Origin: Saprospiraceae bacterium
GTDB lineage: Bacteria; Bacteroidota; Bacteroidia; Chitinophagales; Saprospiraceae
Length of the DNA stretch: 44,536 bases
NCBI GenBank assembly: GCA_016787525.1
Contig: JAEUUP010000169.1
Location: 1-44,536, forward strand
Direction: 5' to 3'
Shown: positions 1 through 8,522 of the stretch, in pieces
Layout: each line of letters starts with the position of its first letter
How positions within the stretch are numbered: position 1 is the first letter of the stretch
Notes under the pieces: generated by a model
What the model saw: only the letters and a program-made list of their open reading frames with translations
Databases searched by the model: none
Told to the model about the DNA's origin: nothing
Made by a program: the position numbers and the translations under genes

Positions 1-141
1 TGTAGTCACCCACATCGGCTTTGTAGAGATAGACATTTGTGTAACCTTCAGCACGCATCATGGCAATCCATTCATCGGCTTTGTTTTGAGTCCGATAGTT
101 GCCACAAACGATATAACCATCGTTGTGCAGTGCTTTGCACA
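1..141. repeat. Terminal overlap, copy 1 (circular-contig redundancy)
   Basis: Bases 1-141 match 44396-44536 without a mismatch, at the two extreme ends of the window and in the same orientation. Joining them restores one uninterrupted phaB reading frame (49 codons from this side join in frame with the ORF on the other side). This is what a circular molecule looks like when written linearly with an overlap. The unique length is therefore 44,395 bp. An overlap of exactly 141 bases is also a size expected from a k-mer assembler, which is inference. Confidence 0.95.
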
Positions 142-208
142 TGTGCGTACCCAGTCCGCCTGTGCTGCCCGTCACTAAGGCAATGTATTTTTGCTTGTCG
201 TGAGTCAT
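1..208 (-). CDS. phaB: PhaB, acetoacetyl-CoA reductase, N-terminal part (gene crosses the circular joint)
   Basis: This is the 5' part of the gene that continues at 43851-44395 once the circle is closed. The start codon is the complement of bases 206-208, giving MTHDKQKYIALVTGSTGGLG. TGSTGGLG at residues 13-20 is the Rossmann NADP(H)-binding motif of short-chain dehydrogenases. Bases 1-141 are identical to 44396-44536, so the fragment is only an effect of where the circle was opened. The complete protein is 250 residues, the usual PhaB length. A candidate promoter and a dyad operator lie 50-80 bp upstream (255-285). It is divergent from the alpha/beta hydrolase at 377. Confidence 0.93.
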   Translation of the reverse strand, partial: MTHDKQKYIALVTGSTGGLGTHMCKALHNDGYIVCGNYRTQNKADEWIAMMRAEGYTNVYLYKADVGDY

Positions 209-254
209 ATTTGACAAAATTTTGGTTTTTAAATTGGATGCAGGAAATTATATG

Positions 255-285
255 CAAACATATAGATTTCTATATACATTGCAAA
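255..285 (-). promoter_or_regulatory. Candidate phaB promoter overlapped by a 16-bp dyad operator
   Basis: Reading leftward, TTTG (285-282) is followed after 19 bp by TATGTTTG (262-255), matching the Bacteroidota promoter form (-33 TTTG, -7 TAnnTTTG). Bases 260-275 form the perfect dyad ATATAGA-NN-TCTATAT, which overlaps the -7 box and the spacer. A protein bound there would block transcription. The same dyad occurs at 41375-41390 in front of the FabG-like gene at the same position relative to its -7 region. The intergenic space is shared with the divergent hydrolase at 377, so both genes might be controlled. The regulator is not identified. Confidence 0.6.
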
Positions 286-376
286 ATTTTATCCTCTTTT
301 TTTTCAAAAATGCCGATTAAAGGCAATTAAACGCTATTTTTACACTATTAACAGAATATACAACATTAAAAACATT

Positions 377-1225
377 ATGTACAAGACAGAAAAACTGCGC
401 TTAACACATCATTTGGATATTGCCTATATAGATGAAGGATACGGCTACGAAACGCTGATTTTCATACACGGTTTGGGTAGCAATATGGGGGCTTGGGTCA
501 AAAATATCGGATATCTGAGCCACTCTTTTCGGTGCATTGCACTCGATTTGCCAGGCTATGGGCAATCGTCATCGGGCAATTTTCCATACTCAATGCACTA
601 TTATGCCCAAATTATCAAAGAGTTTATCGAAGAGTTTGACCTCAAACATGTGACACTAGTAGGACATTCGATGGGTGGACAGATTGCTCTGACTCTGGCT
701 TTGATGGGTTACGACAAGGTGAAAAAAATCGTTTTAGCTGCACCTTCTGGTCTTGAAAGTTTCCACCCTTTTGAGAAAGAATTGATAAAAAGTGCGTCAA
801 ATCCTTATTTTCTAAAATCACAAAAAGCAGAAAACATTGGCATCAACTACGATTTAAGTTTCTATCAACTACCCAAAGAAGCCTATTTTATGATTCAAGA
901 ACGCCTCGATTTGATGAAAAATGCTCAAAAATATGAAGATTATTGCCAACTCATTTCTCGCTGTATCGCCGCTATGCTCGACGAACCTGTGTTCGATAAG
1001 CTACATCGAATTCACCATCCGACACTGATCCTTTTCGGAGCAAACGACTATTTGATTCCCAATCGCTTGTTTCACCCTACCGATACCCCCCTCAGTATTG
1101 GCAATCACGGAAAACAAAAAATAGCATACAGCCAGCTTTCTATCTTATCTCAATGTGGTCATTTTGTTCAATTTGAAGCTGCTGAACGGTTCAATAATTT
1201 GGTAAAGTCATTTGTGAACAGCTGA
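377..1225 (+). CDS. Alpha/beta hydrolase, cytoplasmic
   Basis: A 282-residue alpha/beta-hydrolase-fold protein without a signal peptide. HGLG (31-34) is the oxyanion-hole loop, GHSMGG (96-101) is the nucleophile elbow with Ser98, and Asp224 (FGANDYLIPN) and His262 (SQCGHF) complete a likely triad. It is clearly a paralogue of the lipoprotein hydrolase at 1303-2274 (shared GHSMGGQIALT, MLDEPV, ND.LIPN). Substrate is unknown; the elbow has Ser, not the Cys of class I-III PHA synthases (GxCxG). It is transcribed divergently from phaB, from an intergenic region carrying the shared dyad, so a role in hydroxyacyl ester or thioester metabolism is plausible but inferred. A TACTGAGGGG-family site in the CCCCTCAGTA orientation at 1088 encodes Pro-Leu-Ser. 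Confidence 0.85.
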   Translation: MYKTEKLRLTHHLDIAYIDEGYGYETLIFIHGLGSNMGAWVKNIGYLSHSFRCIALDLPGYGQSSSGNFPYSMHYYAQIIKEFIEEFDLKHVTLVGHSMGGQIALTLALMGYDKVKKIVLAAPSGLESFHPFEKELIKSASNPYFLKSQKAENIGINYDLSFYQLPKEAYFMIQERLDLMKNAQKYEDYCQLISRCIAAMLDEPVFDKLHRIHHPTLILFGANDYLIPNRLFHPTDTPLSIGNHGKQKIAYSQLSILSQCGHFVQFEAAERFNNLVKSFVNS

Positions 1226-1302
1226 ATTGAACGCTCATTATAGATAGATTTAGCATCTTTATAAGACTGTAATTCGTTAAAAATCAATACTTAAAGGAAA
1301 GA

Positions 1303-2274
1303 TTAGCGCAAAAATTCGCTTACTTTTTTATTCAAAGAATCCGCTTTTTCCCACATCGAAAAATGTCCCGCTTCAGGCAATAAGACGACTGTGCAGTTTT
1401 TCATTTTGGTTGCGCCATCGCGAGCAACCCCCTCAGTAGTTTGCAAAGGATTCATAAACTTATTAGGAATCAACACATCGTTTTTGCCAAAAAAGCATAA
1501 AGCTGGCTGCGTAATACGACTCAATTTGGTATAAACAGGCTCATCTAACATACCATATACATTTTGTGCTACGCCATAACAATATGCATCAAAATCAGTA
1601 GCCGAACGCATTTTCAAACGGTCGTCAATCATAAATTGTGCATCGTCGGGCATTTTATAAAAATTAGCCGCGAAACTTTGTCTAATTTGAAACTCGGTCG
1701 AATATTTTATGCTCGAAGGTTGAGTCAAATTCTTTAAAGTTATTTTTTGCACACTGTTGAACGTCTCAAAACCTGCAGGGTCAACCAAAATCAATTTTTC
1801 GACAAGGGTAGGGTAGAGCATAGTCGTTGTCAGAGCAATTTGTCCACCCATCGAGTGACCGACTAAAATGACTTTTTTGAGACCCAATTTTGCACAAAAT
1901 TCACCTATCAAATCAGCATAGAAAGTCATATTACCTTTAAAACGTCCTTTACTCGACTTACCATAACCCGCCAAATCCAATCGAATACAACGTTTTTCCG
2001 CCGCTAAACTCGCCACATTTTTGTCCCAAGCCCGCATATAACTTCCCAAACCATGAACAAATAACAAAGGTGTACCCCTCAGTAAACCTGTGTCGGAATA
2101 AGTGATTTCGATGCCATTTGAGAGTTTCAAAACTTTAGTTGAGAAAGGATATTTGAGCGTGTAAGCAATACTACTAGTGGTGTAGCTTGCTGGGATATCA
2201 ATGCTTTTTTGCTTTGTTTTGCACGAAAAAAGCACCCAAATGAGTATTAAAACCACTAAAAACAGGTTTTTCAT
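1303..2274 (-). CDS. Alpha/beta hydrolase, predicted lipoprotein
   Basis: A 323-residue protein with an N-terminal hydrophobic segment ending in a lipobox (LFSC, Cys18), so probably anchored to a membrane. HGLG (74-77), GHSMGGQIALT (Ser141), FGKNDVLIPN and EAGHF give the hydrolase triad. It is the secreted counterpart of the cytoplasmic hydrolase at 377-1225. It is the last gene of a leftward group (KAS III, CoA ligase, hydrolase, this gene), separated from the previous gene by a 118-bp gap containing a perfect palindromic terminator, so it may have its own promoter. Two repeat sites (2075 and 1429) encode Leu-Arg-Gly and Thr-Glu-Gly. The second lies in the same alignment columns as the site in the paralogue but in the opposite orientation. 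Confidence 0.85.
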   Translation of the reverse strand: MKNLFLVVLILIWVLFSCKTKQKSIDIPASYTTSSIAYTLKYPFSTKVLKLSNGIEITYSDTGLLRGTPLLFVHGLGSYMRAWDKNVASLAAEKRCIRLDLAGYGKSSKGRFKGNMTFYADLIGEFCAKLGLKKVILVGHSMGGQIALTTTMLYPTLVEKLILVDPAGFETFNSVQKITLKNLTQPSSIKYSTEFQIRQSFAANFYKMPDDAQFMIDDRLKMRSATDFDAYCYGVAQNVYGMLDEPVYTKLSRITQPALCFFGKNDVLIPNKFMNPLQTTEGVARDGATKMKNCTVVLLPEAGHFSMWEKADSLNKKVSEFLR

Positions 2275-2350
2275 AGGAAATTTGTTTTTTTAAATACGTT
2301 TATCACGTATGAAAGTCTAAAACGTTTAAAACGGTAAATGAAGGCAAAAA

Positions 2351-2382
2351 AGATTTACGAAATTTATAAATTTCGTAAATCT
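2351..2382 (-). terminator. Perfect 32-bp palindrome, likely terminator
   Basis: Bases 2351-2382 form a perfect palindrome, and in the leftward direction it is followed by a run of T. It lies just beyond the stop of the hydrolase gene that ends at 2393, so it probably ends that transcript. Confidence 0.7.
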
Positions 2383-2392
2383 CTGAGATTCA

Positions 2393-3451
2393 TCATTGTT
2401 TAGCGGCTTTCACATGTTTCAAGAGTAAATCTAAAAATACCGCAGGTTGTTCGATATAAGGCGAATGACCTGTGCTAGGCATTACAACTTCCTGAAAATG
2501 ACCGCCTTGAGCCGCATATTTCTCTAAAACAGCTCGTGACTGACTGACCATCGGTTGTGGTGGATACACGCCTTCGCTCGGATAGTTCGGTATCAAGCCC
2601 ATTTTGCCTAATGTGCCCATACAAAAAAGCGAATTGTCGCTGACTATTTGGTCATCAGAACCCCGCACCCATAAAACAGGCGGTTTATTTGCCGATTCGA
2701 TGAAGTTTTTGACAGAGTCACCCACATATTTAGGCGACAAAGCATTGGCGGGGCCAAAAACACCAGGCGCAACAAAAGGATAGTTGGACGACCCCACAAA
2801 ATCACCAGGATAGCGGTCAGAGCCTATTTTTTCACTTAAAAGGCTGTCTAACAAGGCTTCTTCATTGGTGGGCTTGAACGGGGGTTTCCAGTAAAAATTG
2901 TTCATCACCACTCGCGGCGAAGCCAAAGGGTCGTCCGCGCCTCGGTATTGCTCGGCAATGTATTTGGCAAATTGCGGATTGACTATGCCGCCACCCGAAC
3001 CTGCAAAATCGGGAAAACAAGGCGACCCCTCAGTATCTTTCGTGCCACCAAAGCCATAAGGAGAGCCAGGATTAATCAGAGTGATAGAGCGCACTTTGTC
3101 GCCCAAAGCAGGTAACAAACGCCAAATCACAGAGCCACCCATTGAGTGACCTACAAGATGCAATTTATTGATAGCCAATTCATTGATAAGTACAACAAGA
3201 TCTTCTACAAAATCGCCCATACCTTTTGTTGCGTCAATAATCATATCATCAGTATCACCATAACCTCTCAAATCGGGCGCAATAGAACGAAAACGAAGCG
3301 GCATTTTGCGCATGATTTCTGTCCAAAAAACAGAAGAAGAAGCATTACCATGAATAAAAAGTAGGGTTTCTTCGCTGACAGTTCGTCCTGCAAAACGAAC
3401 GCATTGAGTCAAGCGAGATGTTTTGATGTAATGACGGCGGATGTTTTTCAT
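2393..3451 (-). CDS. Alpha/beta hydrolase
   Basis: A 352-residue alpha/beta-fold hydrolase without an evident signal peptide. FIHGNASSS (33-41) holds the oxyanion-hole HGN, DLRGYG follows at about 60-65, and GHSMGG carries Ser103. A C-terminal STGHSPY supplies the catalytic His. The region from about 130 to 260 is longer than in small esterases and would form a large cap. It starts 27 bp after the CoA-ligase gene and so is probably in one operon with the KAS III-like and ligase genes. In such a setting it may release or process an acyl product; haloalkane-dehalogenase or epoxide-hydrolase activity cannot be excluded. One repeat site at 3026 encodes Thr-Glu-Gly in the cap. Confidence 0.82.
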   Translation of the reverse strand: MKNIRRHYIKTSRLTQCVRFAGRTVSEETLLFIHGNASSSVFWTEIMRKMPLRFRSIAPDLRGYGDTDDMIIDATKGMGDFVEDLVVLINELAINKLHLVGHSMGGSVIWRLLPALGDKVRSITLINPGSPYGFGGTKDTEGSPCFPDFAGSGGGIVNPQFAKYIAEQYRGADDPLASPRVVMNNFYWKPPFKPTNEEALLDSLLSEKIGSDRYPGDFVGSSNYPFVAPGVFGPANALSPKYVGDSVKNFIESANKPPVLWVRGSDDQIVSDNSLFCMGTLGKMGLIPNYPSEGVYPPQPMVSQSRAVLEKYAAQGGHFQEVVMPSTGHSPYIEQPAVFLDLLLKHVKAAKQ

Positions 3452-3478
3452 AAAACTATTTTTTTAATGTTGGAAGAC

Positions 3479-4972
3479 TTAATCTATATTTTTCAATGCT
3501 TGCCTGTCTATTTTACCCACACCATTTTTGGGTAAAGTCGTTAGAAATTGGACATATTTTGGCACTTTAAATTTTGCTAACTGCGTTTTTATAAATATAA
3601 TTATTTCATTTTCAGTTACTTGCACATTCTCTTTTATGACAACAAATGCTTTGCCCACTTCGCCCCATTTTTCGTCTGGAACGCCTACAATAGCAACTTC
3701 CGATACTGAGGGGTGAGTCAAAATGACTCTTTCAACTTCCGCAGGATATACATTTTCGCCACCACTGATGTACATATTTTTGATGCGGTCAATGACAAAA
3801 AAATAACCTTCATCATCACATCGTACCCTATCGCCTGAATAAAACCAACCATTGATGATGCTTTTTTGCGTCGCTTCTTCATTGCGCCAATAACCTTTTG
3901 TCACCATTGGCCCCCTCAGTAATAGCTCACCATTATCGCAGATTTTGCCGTTTTCATCAACAATTTTTGTCTGAACATAAAAATTAGGACGACCAATAGA
4001 GCCTTTTTTGCGCAAAGCATCATCTTGATGCAGCGAAAACAAATTGGGTCCCACTTCTGTCATACCGAAACCTTGCCGCACTGCTACATTTTTATTTGCC
4101 CATTTTTCAATCAAAGGAATCGGCATGGGTTCGCCGCCCACAATGGCGTAGTGCATATCAGGAAAAGCCGCTTCATCAAATTCGGGCAAGTCTGCCAACA
4201 TCTTCATCATGGTTGGAACAGCCATAAAAAGTGTGCATTTTTCACTTTGCAAAAGTTCTAATACAGCTTTCGGATCAAATTTTCTCAACAAACATGTATA
4301 ACCACCATGATGCAAAAACGGTGTCAACAACACATGCCAACCGCCTGTGTGAAAGGGTGGCATAAAATTCAAAGTTCGGCTTTCGGTATTGATTATCAAG
4401 CTCATAGCCGTGTTGATGCTGTTCCAAAACAACATTTTATGACTGTACAATGCCCCTTTCGGAAAGCCCGTTGTGCCGCTTGTGTAAAGTATGAAAATGG
4501 GGTCGTCGTCTTTTAAAGGCATATTTTTGAAAGAACGAACAGGATGGTGATTGGCACTCGTGATATGATTACTCAGTGCTGAAAAAGTAATGAAAGACAC
4601 AAAGGGAATAGAAGTCAAAAGGGTTTCAAATTTCTCTTCATAAAGGACAATTTTTGGCTCTGAATTGGTCAAAATATAGGTGACTTCTGTTTTAGATAAG
4701 CGATAATTGAGCGGCACAATGATAAACCCTGCTTTTTGCGCTGCACAAAATAGAGCGACAAATTCTAAATTATACTCTGCCAAAACGGCAACACGGTCTC
4801 CTTTTTTGATGCTGAAATGTGTTGAAAGATAATTTGCAAGAATATTCGCCCAATCATTGAGCGAGGCATAGCTCAATGTTCGCCCCGTTTCATATTCTTT
4901 CAAGGCTGTTTTATGTGGGTTATAAATAGCCCATTTTGCTGCCCAATCAGTTTGCAACGCTTTCATTCTCAA
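3479..4972 (-). CDS. Acyl-CoA ligase (AMP-binding, ANL superfamily)
   Basis: A 497-residue adenylate-forming enzyme that would activate a carboxylic acid to its CoA thioester through an acyl-AMP. The P-loop YTSGTTGFPKG is at 163-173, GFGMTEVG forms the A5 motif, YSGDRVRCDDEGYF the ATP-ribose-binding Asp region, DRIKNMYISGGENVYPAE the hinge, and Lys487 in the C-terminal GKIDR the adenylation lysine. Length and motifs fit medium- or long-chain CoA ligases rather than the OleC beta-lactone synthetases. It begins 4 bp after the KAS III-like gene stop, so the two are almost certainly co-transcribed. Two repeat sites (3704, 3912) encode Pro-Ser-Val and Leu-Arg-Gly. The acyl substrate is not predictable. 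Confidence 0.9.
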   Translation of the reverse strand: MRMKALQTDWAAKWAIYNPHKTALKEYETGRTLSYASLNDWANILANYLSTHFSIKKGDRVAVLAEYNLEFVALFCAAQKAGFIIVPLNYRLSKTEVTYILTNSEPKIVLYEEKFETLLTSIPFVSFITFSALSNHITSANHHPVRSFKNMPLKDDDPIFILYTSGTTGFPKGALYSHKMLFWNSINTAMSLIINTESRTLNFMPPFHTGGWHVLLTPFLHHGGYTCLLRKFDPKAVLELLQSEKCTLFMAVPTMMKMLADLPEFDEAAFPDMHYAIVGGEPMPIPLIEKWANKNVAVRQGFGMTEVGPNLFSLHQDDALRKKGSIGRPNFYVQTKIVDENGKICDNGELLLRGPMVTKGYWRNEEATQKSIINGWFYSGDRVRCDDEGYFFVIDRIKNMYISGGENVYPAEVERVILTHPSVSEVAIVGVPDEKWGEVGKAFVVIKENVQVTENEIIIFIKTQLAKFKVPKYVQFLTTLPKNGVGKIDRQALKNID

Positions 4973-4976
4973 TAAT

Positions 4977-5969
4977 TTAAAACTTTACAGCCGCACTGGC
5001 AAACGCCAAACCACCGCCCGAACCAATAAAAAACAGCCAATCGCCTCGTTTGATTTTACCCAATTCGAGGGCATCGTTGAGTGCAATAGGAATAGCCGCT
5101 GAACCTGTGTAGCCGTTATGGTGCATGATTGTGTGGGCACGGTCGTGTGGCAAATTGAGCCGATCCATCGTTTGCCAAATAGAGTTGATATTGATTTGAG
5201 TCATCAAAAATTGGTCAATATCTTGCGGTTCAATGTTCAATCTTTTGCACAAATTATGCGTCATCGCCGTCCACATATCAGGATTTAATTCTGCTGGAAA
5301 TCTTTTCAAAAACTTCAATTGATGGTCTCGATTTTGAAGTACCCCCTCAGTAAGAGGTATTTTTGCACCACCTCCATAAATACCCATCCAGTCGAAATAT
5401 TGCCCTTGCGAGATGAGTTCGGTGGCACAAACGCCGCGTTTTTCGGATTCTTCGATACCCCTCAGTATCACTGCACCTGCACCATCGGCAAATAGTGTAA
5501 CGGTTTTTTTATCGTCTGGATTGAGATGTTTACTCATAGCATAAGCCCCGATAATGAGCACATATTCGTAGCGTTCATCCGATAAAATGTATTTTGAAGC
5601 CACATCCAAAGCCGTCACAAAGCCTGCGCAAGCCGCATTGAGGTCGAAAGTGCCTGCCTTTGTTGCACCCAAACGGTGTTGTACAATGGCAGCGGTTGAA
5701 GGTGATACATACTCAGGTGTATCGGTGGCAACGATGAGTAAATTGATTTTATCAGCGGTCAAACCAGCTCTTTGGAGGGCTTGTTGTGCAGCTTTTTCGC
5801 ACAAATCAGCAGTGGATTCTCCTTCAGAACACCATCTGCGCTCGTAAATATGGACATTGGCACGTAGCCACGAATCTACATCTTCCCCAAAATAGTCGTT
5901 GAAGTATTGATTTTTGATAATACGCTCAGGGACATATTTGCCTGTTGCTTCAATAATAGCGTTTTTCAT
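4977..5969 (-). CDS. KAS III-like (FabH family) 3-oxoacyl synthase with altered active site
   Basis: A 330-residue thiolase-fold enzyme of the FabH family. Cys114 in LNAACAGF is the acyl-accepting nucleophile, and the Gly-rich C-terminus (IGSGGGLAFASAAVKF) is typical. By hand alignment with E. coli FabH, the catalytic His of the HQAN motif is Gln258 (FLMTQININSI), and the catalytic Asn of GNTSAAS is Tyr287 (NGYTGSAAI). Decarboxylative condensation may be lost or altered; an acyltransferase or non-decarboxylative role is possible. It is the first gene of the operon with the CoA ligase and hydrolase, a layout unlike a fatty-acid synthesis cluster. Repeat sites at 5343 and 5458 encode Thr-Glu-Gly and Leu-Arg-Gly. 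Confidence 0.87.
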   Translation of the reverse strand: MKNAIIEATGKYVPERIIKNQYFNDYFGEDVDSWLRANVHIYERRWCSEGESTADLCEKAAQQALQRAGLTADKINLLIVATDTPEYVSPSTAAIVQHRLGATKAGTFDLNAACAGFVTALDVASKYILSDERYEYVLIIGAYAMSKHLNPDDKKTVTLFADGAGAVILRGIEESEKRGVCATELISQGQYFDWMGIYGGGAKIPLTEGVLQNRDHQLKFLKRFPAELNPDMWTAMTHNLCKRLNIEPQDIDQFLMTQININSIWQTMDRLNLPHDRAHTIMHHNGYTGSAAIPIALNDALELGKIKRGDWLFFIGSGGGLAFASAAVKF

Positions 5970-6086
5970 AACTGTAAAAATGAGTCGGGTATCTCTTTCT
6001 AAAAAAATTAAAAATCAATTCTATGGGTGATTTTTATCAGCTTTTTCCCTAAAAACAAGGTCTAATTTTGCTTCAAAAAGTAAATC

Positions 6087-6266
6087 ATGTTAAATCGCAC
6101 ACTTACCATTTCTATTTTAGTCTCTCTCAATGTTCTTGTTTTTGTGGGCATTGCCTCCAAATACGATTTAGCCTCTGTCAACAATTGGTTGATGATAGCT
6201 TCTATCGCCTTCATGTCTATGGGCATTTATCGCGTTTTAGGCATGGTTGAAGGTTATAAAAACTAA
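6087..6266 (+). CDS. Small hydrophobic membrane protein, 59 aa
   Basis: An ATG at 6087 opens a 59-codon frame ending in TAA at 6264-6266. The product has two hydrophobic stretches, about residues 6-24 and 33-48, separated by the polar SKYDLASVN, and ends in a short charged tail (EGYKN). This is the pattern of a two-helix membrane protein. It is divergent from the KAS III-like gene with a 117-bp gap. No family is recognised. The clean alternation of hydrophobic and charged segments makes it more likely a real gene than chance. Confidence 0.6.
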   Translation: MLNRTLTISILVSLNVLVFVGIASKYDLASVNNWLMIASIAFMSMGIYRVLGMVEGYKN

Positions 6267-6490
6267 AAGGATTGTTTTTGAGCGTTTCTGCGGATTCAAA
6301 ATTTTATCTCTCTTTTGGAAAATAATGCGATAAATTATTTTGTAAGACAAATATAGCAACGACACAATTGGGGGGTTGTACTAAAACTGTAAAATTAAGG
6401 TTTGACTCAACGTCTTATTCAAGTTTAATATTTTGATAATCAAATTATTACAATCAAAAATCAAGGATTGACCACACATATGTATATAAA

Positions 6491-6530
6491 AAAGAGGCAA
6501 AAAGTGTTGTTGGGTACTTTTTGCCTCTTT
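6491..6530 (-). terminator. Rho-independent terminator of the GH13 glucosidase gene
   Basis: A perfect 15-bp stem (6491-6505 with 6516-6530) and a 10-base loop lie 18 bp past the stop codon at 6548. In the leftward direction the stem is followed by a T run. The stretch 6267-6490 otherwise shows nothing recognisable. Confidence 0.85.
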
Positions 6531-6547
6531 GTATTTTGTCTGTTAAA

Positions 6548-8329
6548 TTACAACTCTAAAATCACCGCTTCGTAAGGCTTCAATATGCCATTTACTGAGG
6601 GGGTTGCATAGTTGCCGATGCGTACTTTGGCTTTGTTCAAATCCAAACCTGTTGTATTGACTTTTGCTTCTGTTGCTTTAAAATTCATCAAAGCCAATAA
6701 AGTTCGTCCGTTCAAAGACCTCGTATAAGCAAATACTGAGGGGTTCTTTTCATCCACCAATTTCCAGTCACCATAAATCAAAATAGGTTCTGATTTGCGC
6801 AATTGCACTATTTTTCTGAAATAGTTGAGAATCGAATTGGGATCTTTGTCTTGTGCTTGCACATTGACGGAGATATAATTCGGATTCACTTTCAACCATG
6901 TTTTGCTACCAGTCGAGAAACCTGCTTGGAATGTGCTGTCCCACTGCATAGGTGTACGTCCATTGTCACGCGACGATATTTTCATACCATTCAGAAAACG
7001 TTTCAAATCACCGCCTTTGGCTTTCACTTGGGCATAATTGGTTAATAGTTCGATGTCGTTATAGTCTTCAACTTTATCAAATTTGATATTGCTCATGCCA
7101 ATTTCGTCGCCAAAATAATAATAAGGTGTGCCGCGCATACTCATAATAAACGTTGTCAGCATTTTCGATGACATATCTCTAAATTCTGGGCTATCATTGC
7201 CCCAACGTGTAAGCATACGCGGTTGGTCGTGATTCGCCAAATAAATTGTTCCCCAACCTTTTTTGGCAAAAGCATCTGTCCATTTGGCATAAATCTGCTT
7301 CCATTTCACAAAATCATAGCCTTTTGGATCGGGCATTTTGTATTCTTTGGGCAAATAGCCGAAGTCAATGGCTTCAAAATAGTACGCCATATTCAACTCT
7401 TTGCGAGCAGGGTCAACAAACTTCATCACACGCTCCACATCGCCCATCGCTTCAGCAACTGTTGCAATTTCTTTTTTACTGAAAACTTCGCGGTTCATCT
7501 CCTGCATATAATCGTGCAAGTGAGGGCCACTGGCGTAGTACATGCCCCAATTGCCATCGTACTCCTTAGGCAATGGCGGCAAAGTTGTGTCTTTTGAACA
7601 GAACGCAATGGCATCAAGGCGGAAACCATCTACACCTTTATCAAGCCAAAAACGCATCATTTTGTAAATTTCTTGACGCAAAGCAGGATTTTCCCAATTC
7701 AAATCGGGCTGTGCATCGGCAAAATAGTGCAGATAATAGGAGTTTGTGGGTTTATTGTACTCCCAAGCATAAGCTTTTTCATCAAAAATAGACCACCGAT
7801 AGGGCGGTTTGCCTTTTTCAGCTGGCCACCAATGAAAATAGTTGTAGTACGGACTATTGCGCGACGAGCAAGCTGACTTAAACCACGGATGTTCGCTGCT
7901 ACAATGGTTGACCACCATATCCATAAACACTTTGACGTTGCGCTCTTTGAAGCCTTTGAGCATCATATCAAAATCCGACATTGTACCAAACTCTTTCATA
8001 ATGTTCTGGTAGTCCGAAATGTCGTAACCATTGTCTTTGTTGGGTGAAGAATAAATGGGGCTGAGCCAAACCATGTCCACACCTAAACTTTTGACATAGT
8101 CCAAGCGGGAAATAATGCCCTTGAGGTCTCCAATGCCATCGCCATCAGAATCTTGAAAGCTGCGTGGGTAAATTTGATAAACCACCGCTTCTTTCCACCA
8201 TTTTTTATCTAAAGAATCGGGTACTGAGGGGGTGTTGGTTTGCCCTTCGGGCTTTTGGGTGGTCGTGTTGCAAGCATATAGCACAACCATGAAAGCACAG
8301 GCAAGTGCTTTGATTAAATTTTTCATCAT
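6548..8329 (-). CDS. GH13 alpha-glucosidase (oligo-1,6-glucosidase type), lipoprotein
   Basis: A 593-residue GH13 enzyme with an N-terminal signal ending in a lipobox (VVLYAC). The (beta/alpha)8 barrel begins at WWKEAVVYQIYPRSF, followed by DSDGDGIGDL, a calcium-site-like loop typical of GH13_31 glucosidases. GVDGFRLDAIAF holds the nucleophile Asp, VAEAMG the acid/base Glu and LANHDQPR the third carboxylate. It would release glucose from malto- or isomalto-oligosaccharides at the cell surface or in the periplasm. It stands alone between terminators, away from the Sus locus at 22-36 kb, but probably works in the same pathway. Three repeat sites (6593, 6734, 8222) all encode Pro-Ser-Val. Confidence 0.9.
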   Translation of the reverse strand: MMKNLIKALACAFMVVLYACNTTTQKPEGQTNTPSVPDSLDKKWWKEAVVYQIYPRSFQDSDGDGIGDLKGIISRLDYVKSLGVDMVWLSPIYSSPNKDNGYDISDYQNIMKEFGTMSDFDMMLKGFKERNVKVFMDMVVNHCSSEHPWFKSACSSRNSPYYNYFHWWPAEKGKPPYRWSIFDEKAYAWEYNKPTNSYYLHYFADAQPDLNWENPALRQEIYKMMRFWLDKGVDGFRLDAIAFCSKDTTLPPLPKEYDGNWGMYYASGPHLHDYMQEMNREVFSKKEIATVAEAMGDVERVMKFVDPARKELNMAYYFEAIDFGYLPKEYKMPDPKGYDFVKWKQIYAKWTDAFAKKGWGTIYLANHDQPRMLTRWGNDSPEFRDMSSKMLTTFIMSMRGTPYYYFGDEIGMSNIKFDKVEDYNDIELLTNYAQVKAKGGDLKRFLNGMKISSRDNGRTPMQWDSTFQAGFSTGSKTWLKVNPNYISVNVQAQDKDPNSILNYFRKIVQLRKSEPILIYGDWKLVDEKNPSVFAYTRSLNGRTLLALMNFKATEAKVNTTGLDLNKAKVRIGNYATPSVNGILKPYEAVILEL

Positions 8330-8522
8330 TCTTGTTGTTTGTTTATGACATGAATTTGGTCGAATAGGCTTCTAAAAAGTCTTCTGAGTTGCTCAGAAAA
8401 ACTTTCTATAAGATGCGACAAATTAAGGGTTTCTGAGTGAAGAACAGATTTTTCTCAGAAAATTATTCAGCAATTGATTTGATGATTAAGTAACGAGTAA
8501 GTAATAATGTGGTTAAAGCTAT

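Noticed and set aside
37-330. 97-codon forward ORF at the window start
   Set aside because: It is antisense to phaB for most of its length, has a composition unlike a protein (many Cys, His), and ends in AT-rich intergenic sequence.
377-3451. A PHA synthase among the alpha/beta hydrolases
   Set aside because: All three have GHSMGG with a serine nucleophile; none has the GxCxG box.
2393-5969. An olefin (oleABCD) cluster
   Set aside because: The ligase has ordinary CoA-ligase motifs and length, the KAS III-like protein lacks the expected His and Asn, and no OleD reductase is adjacent.
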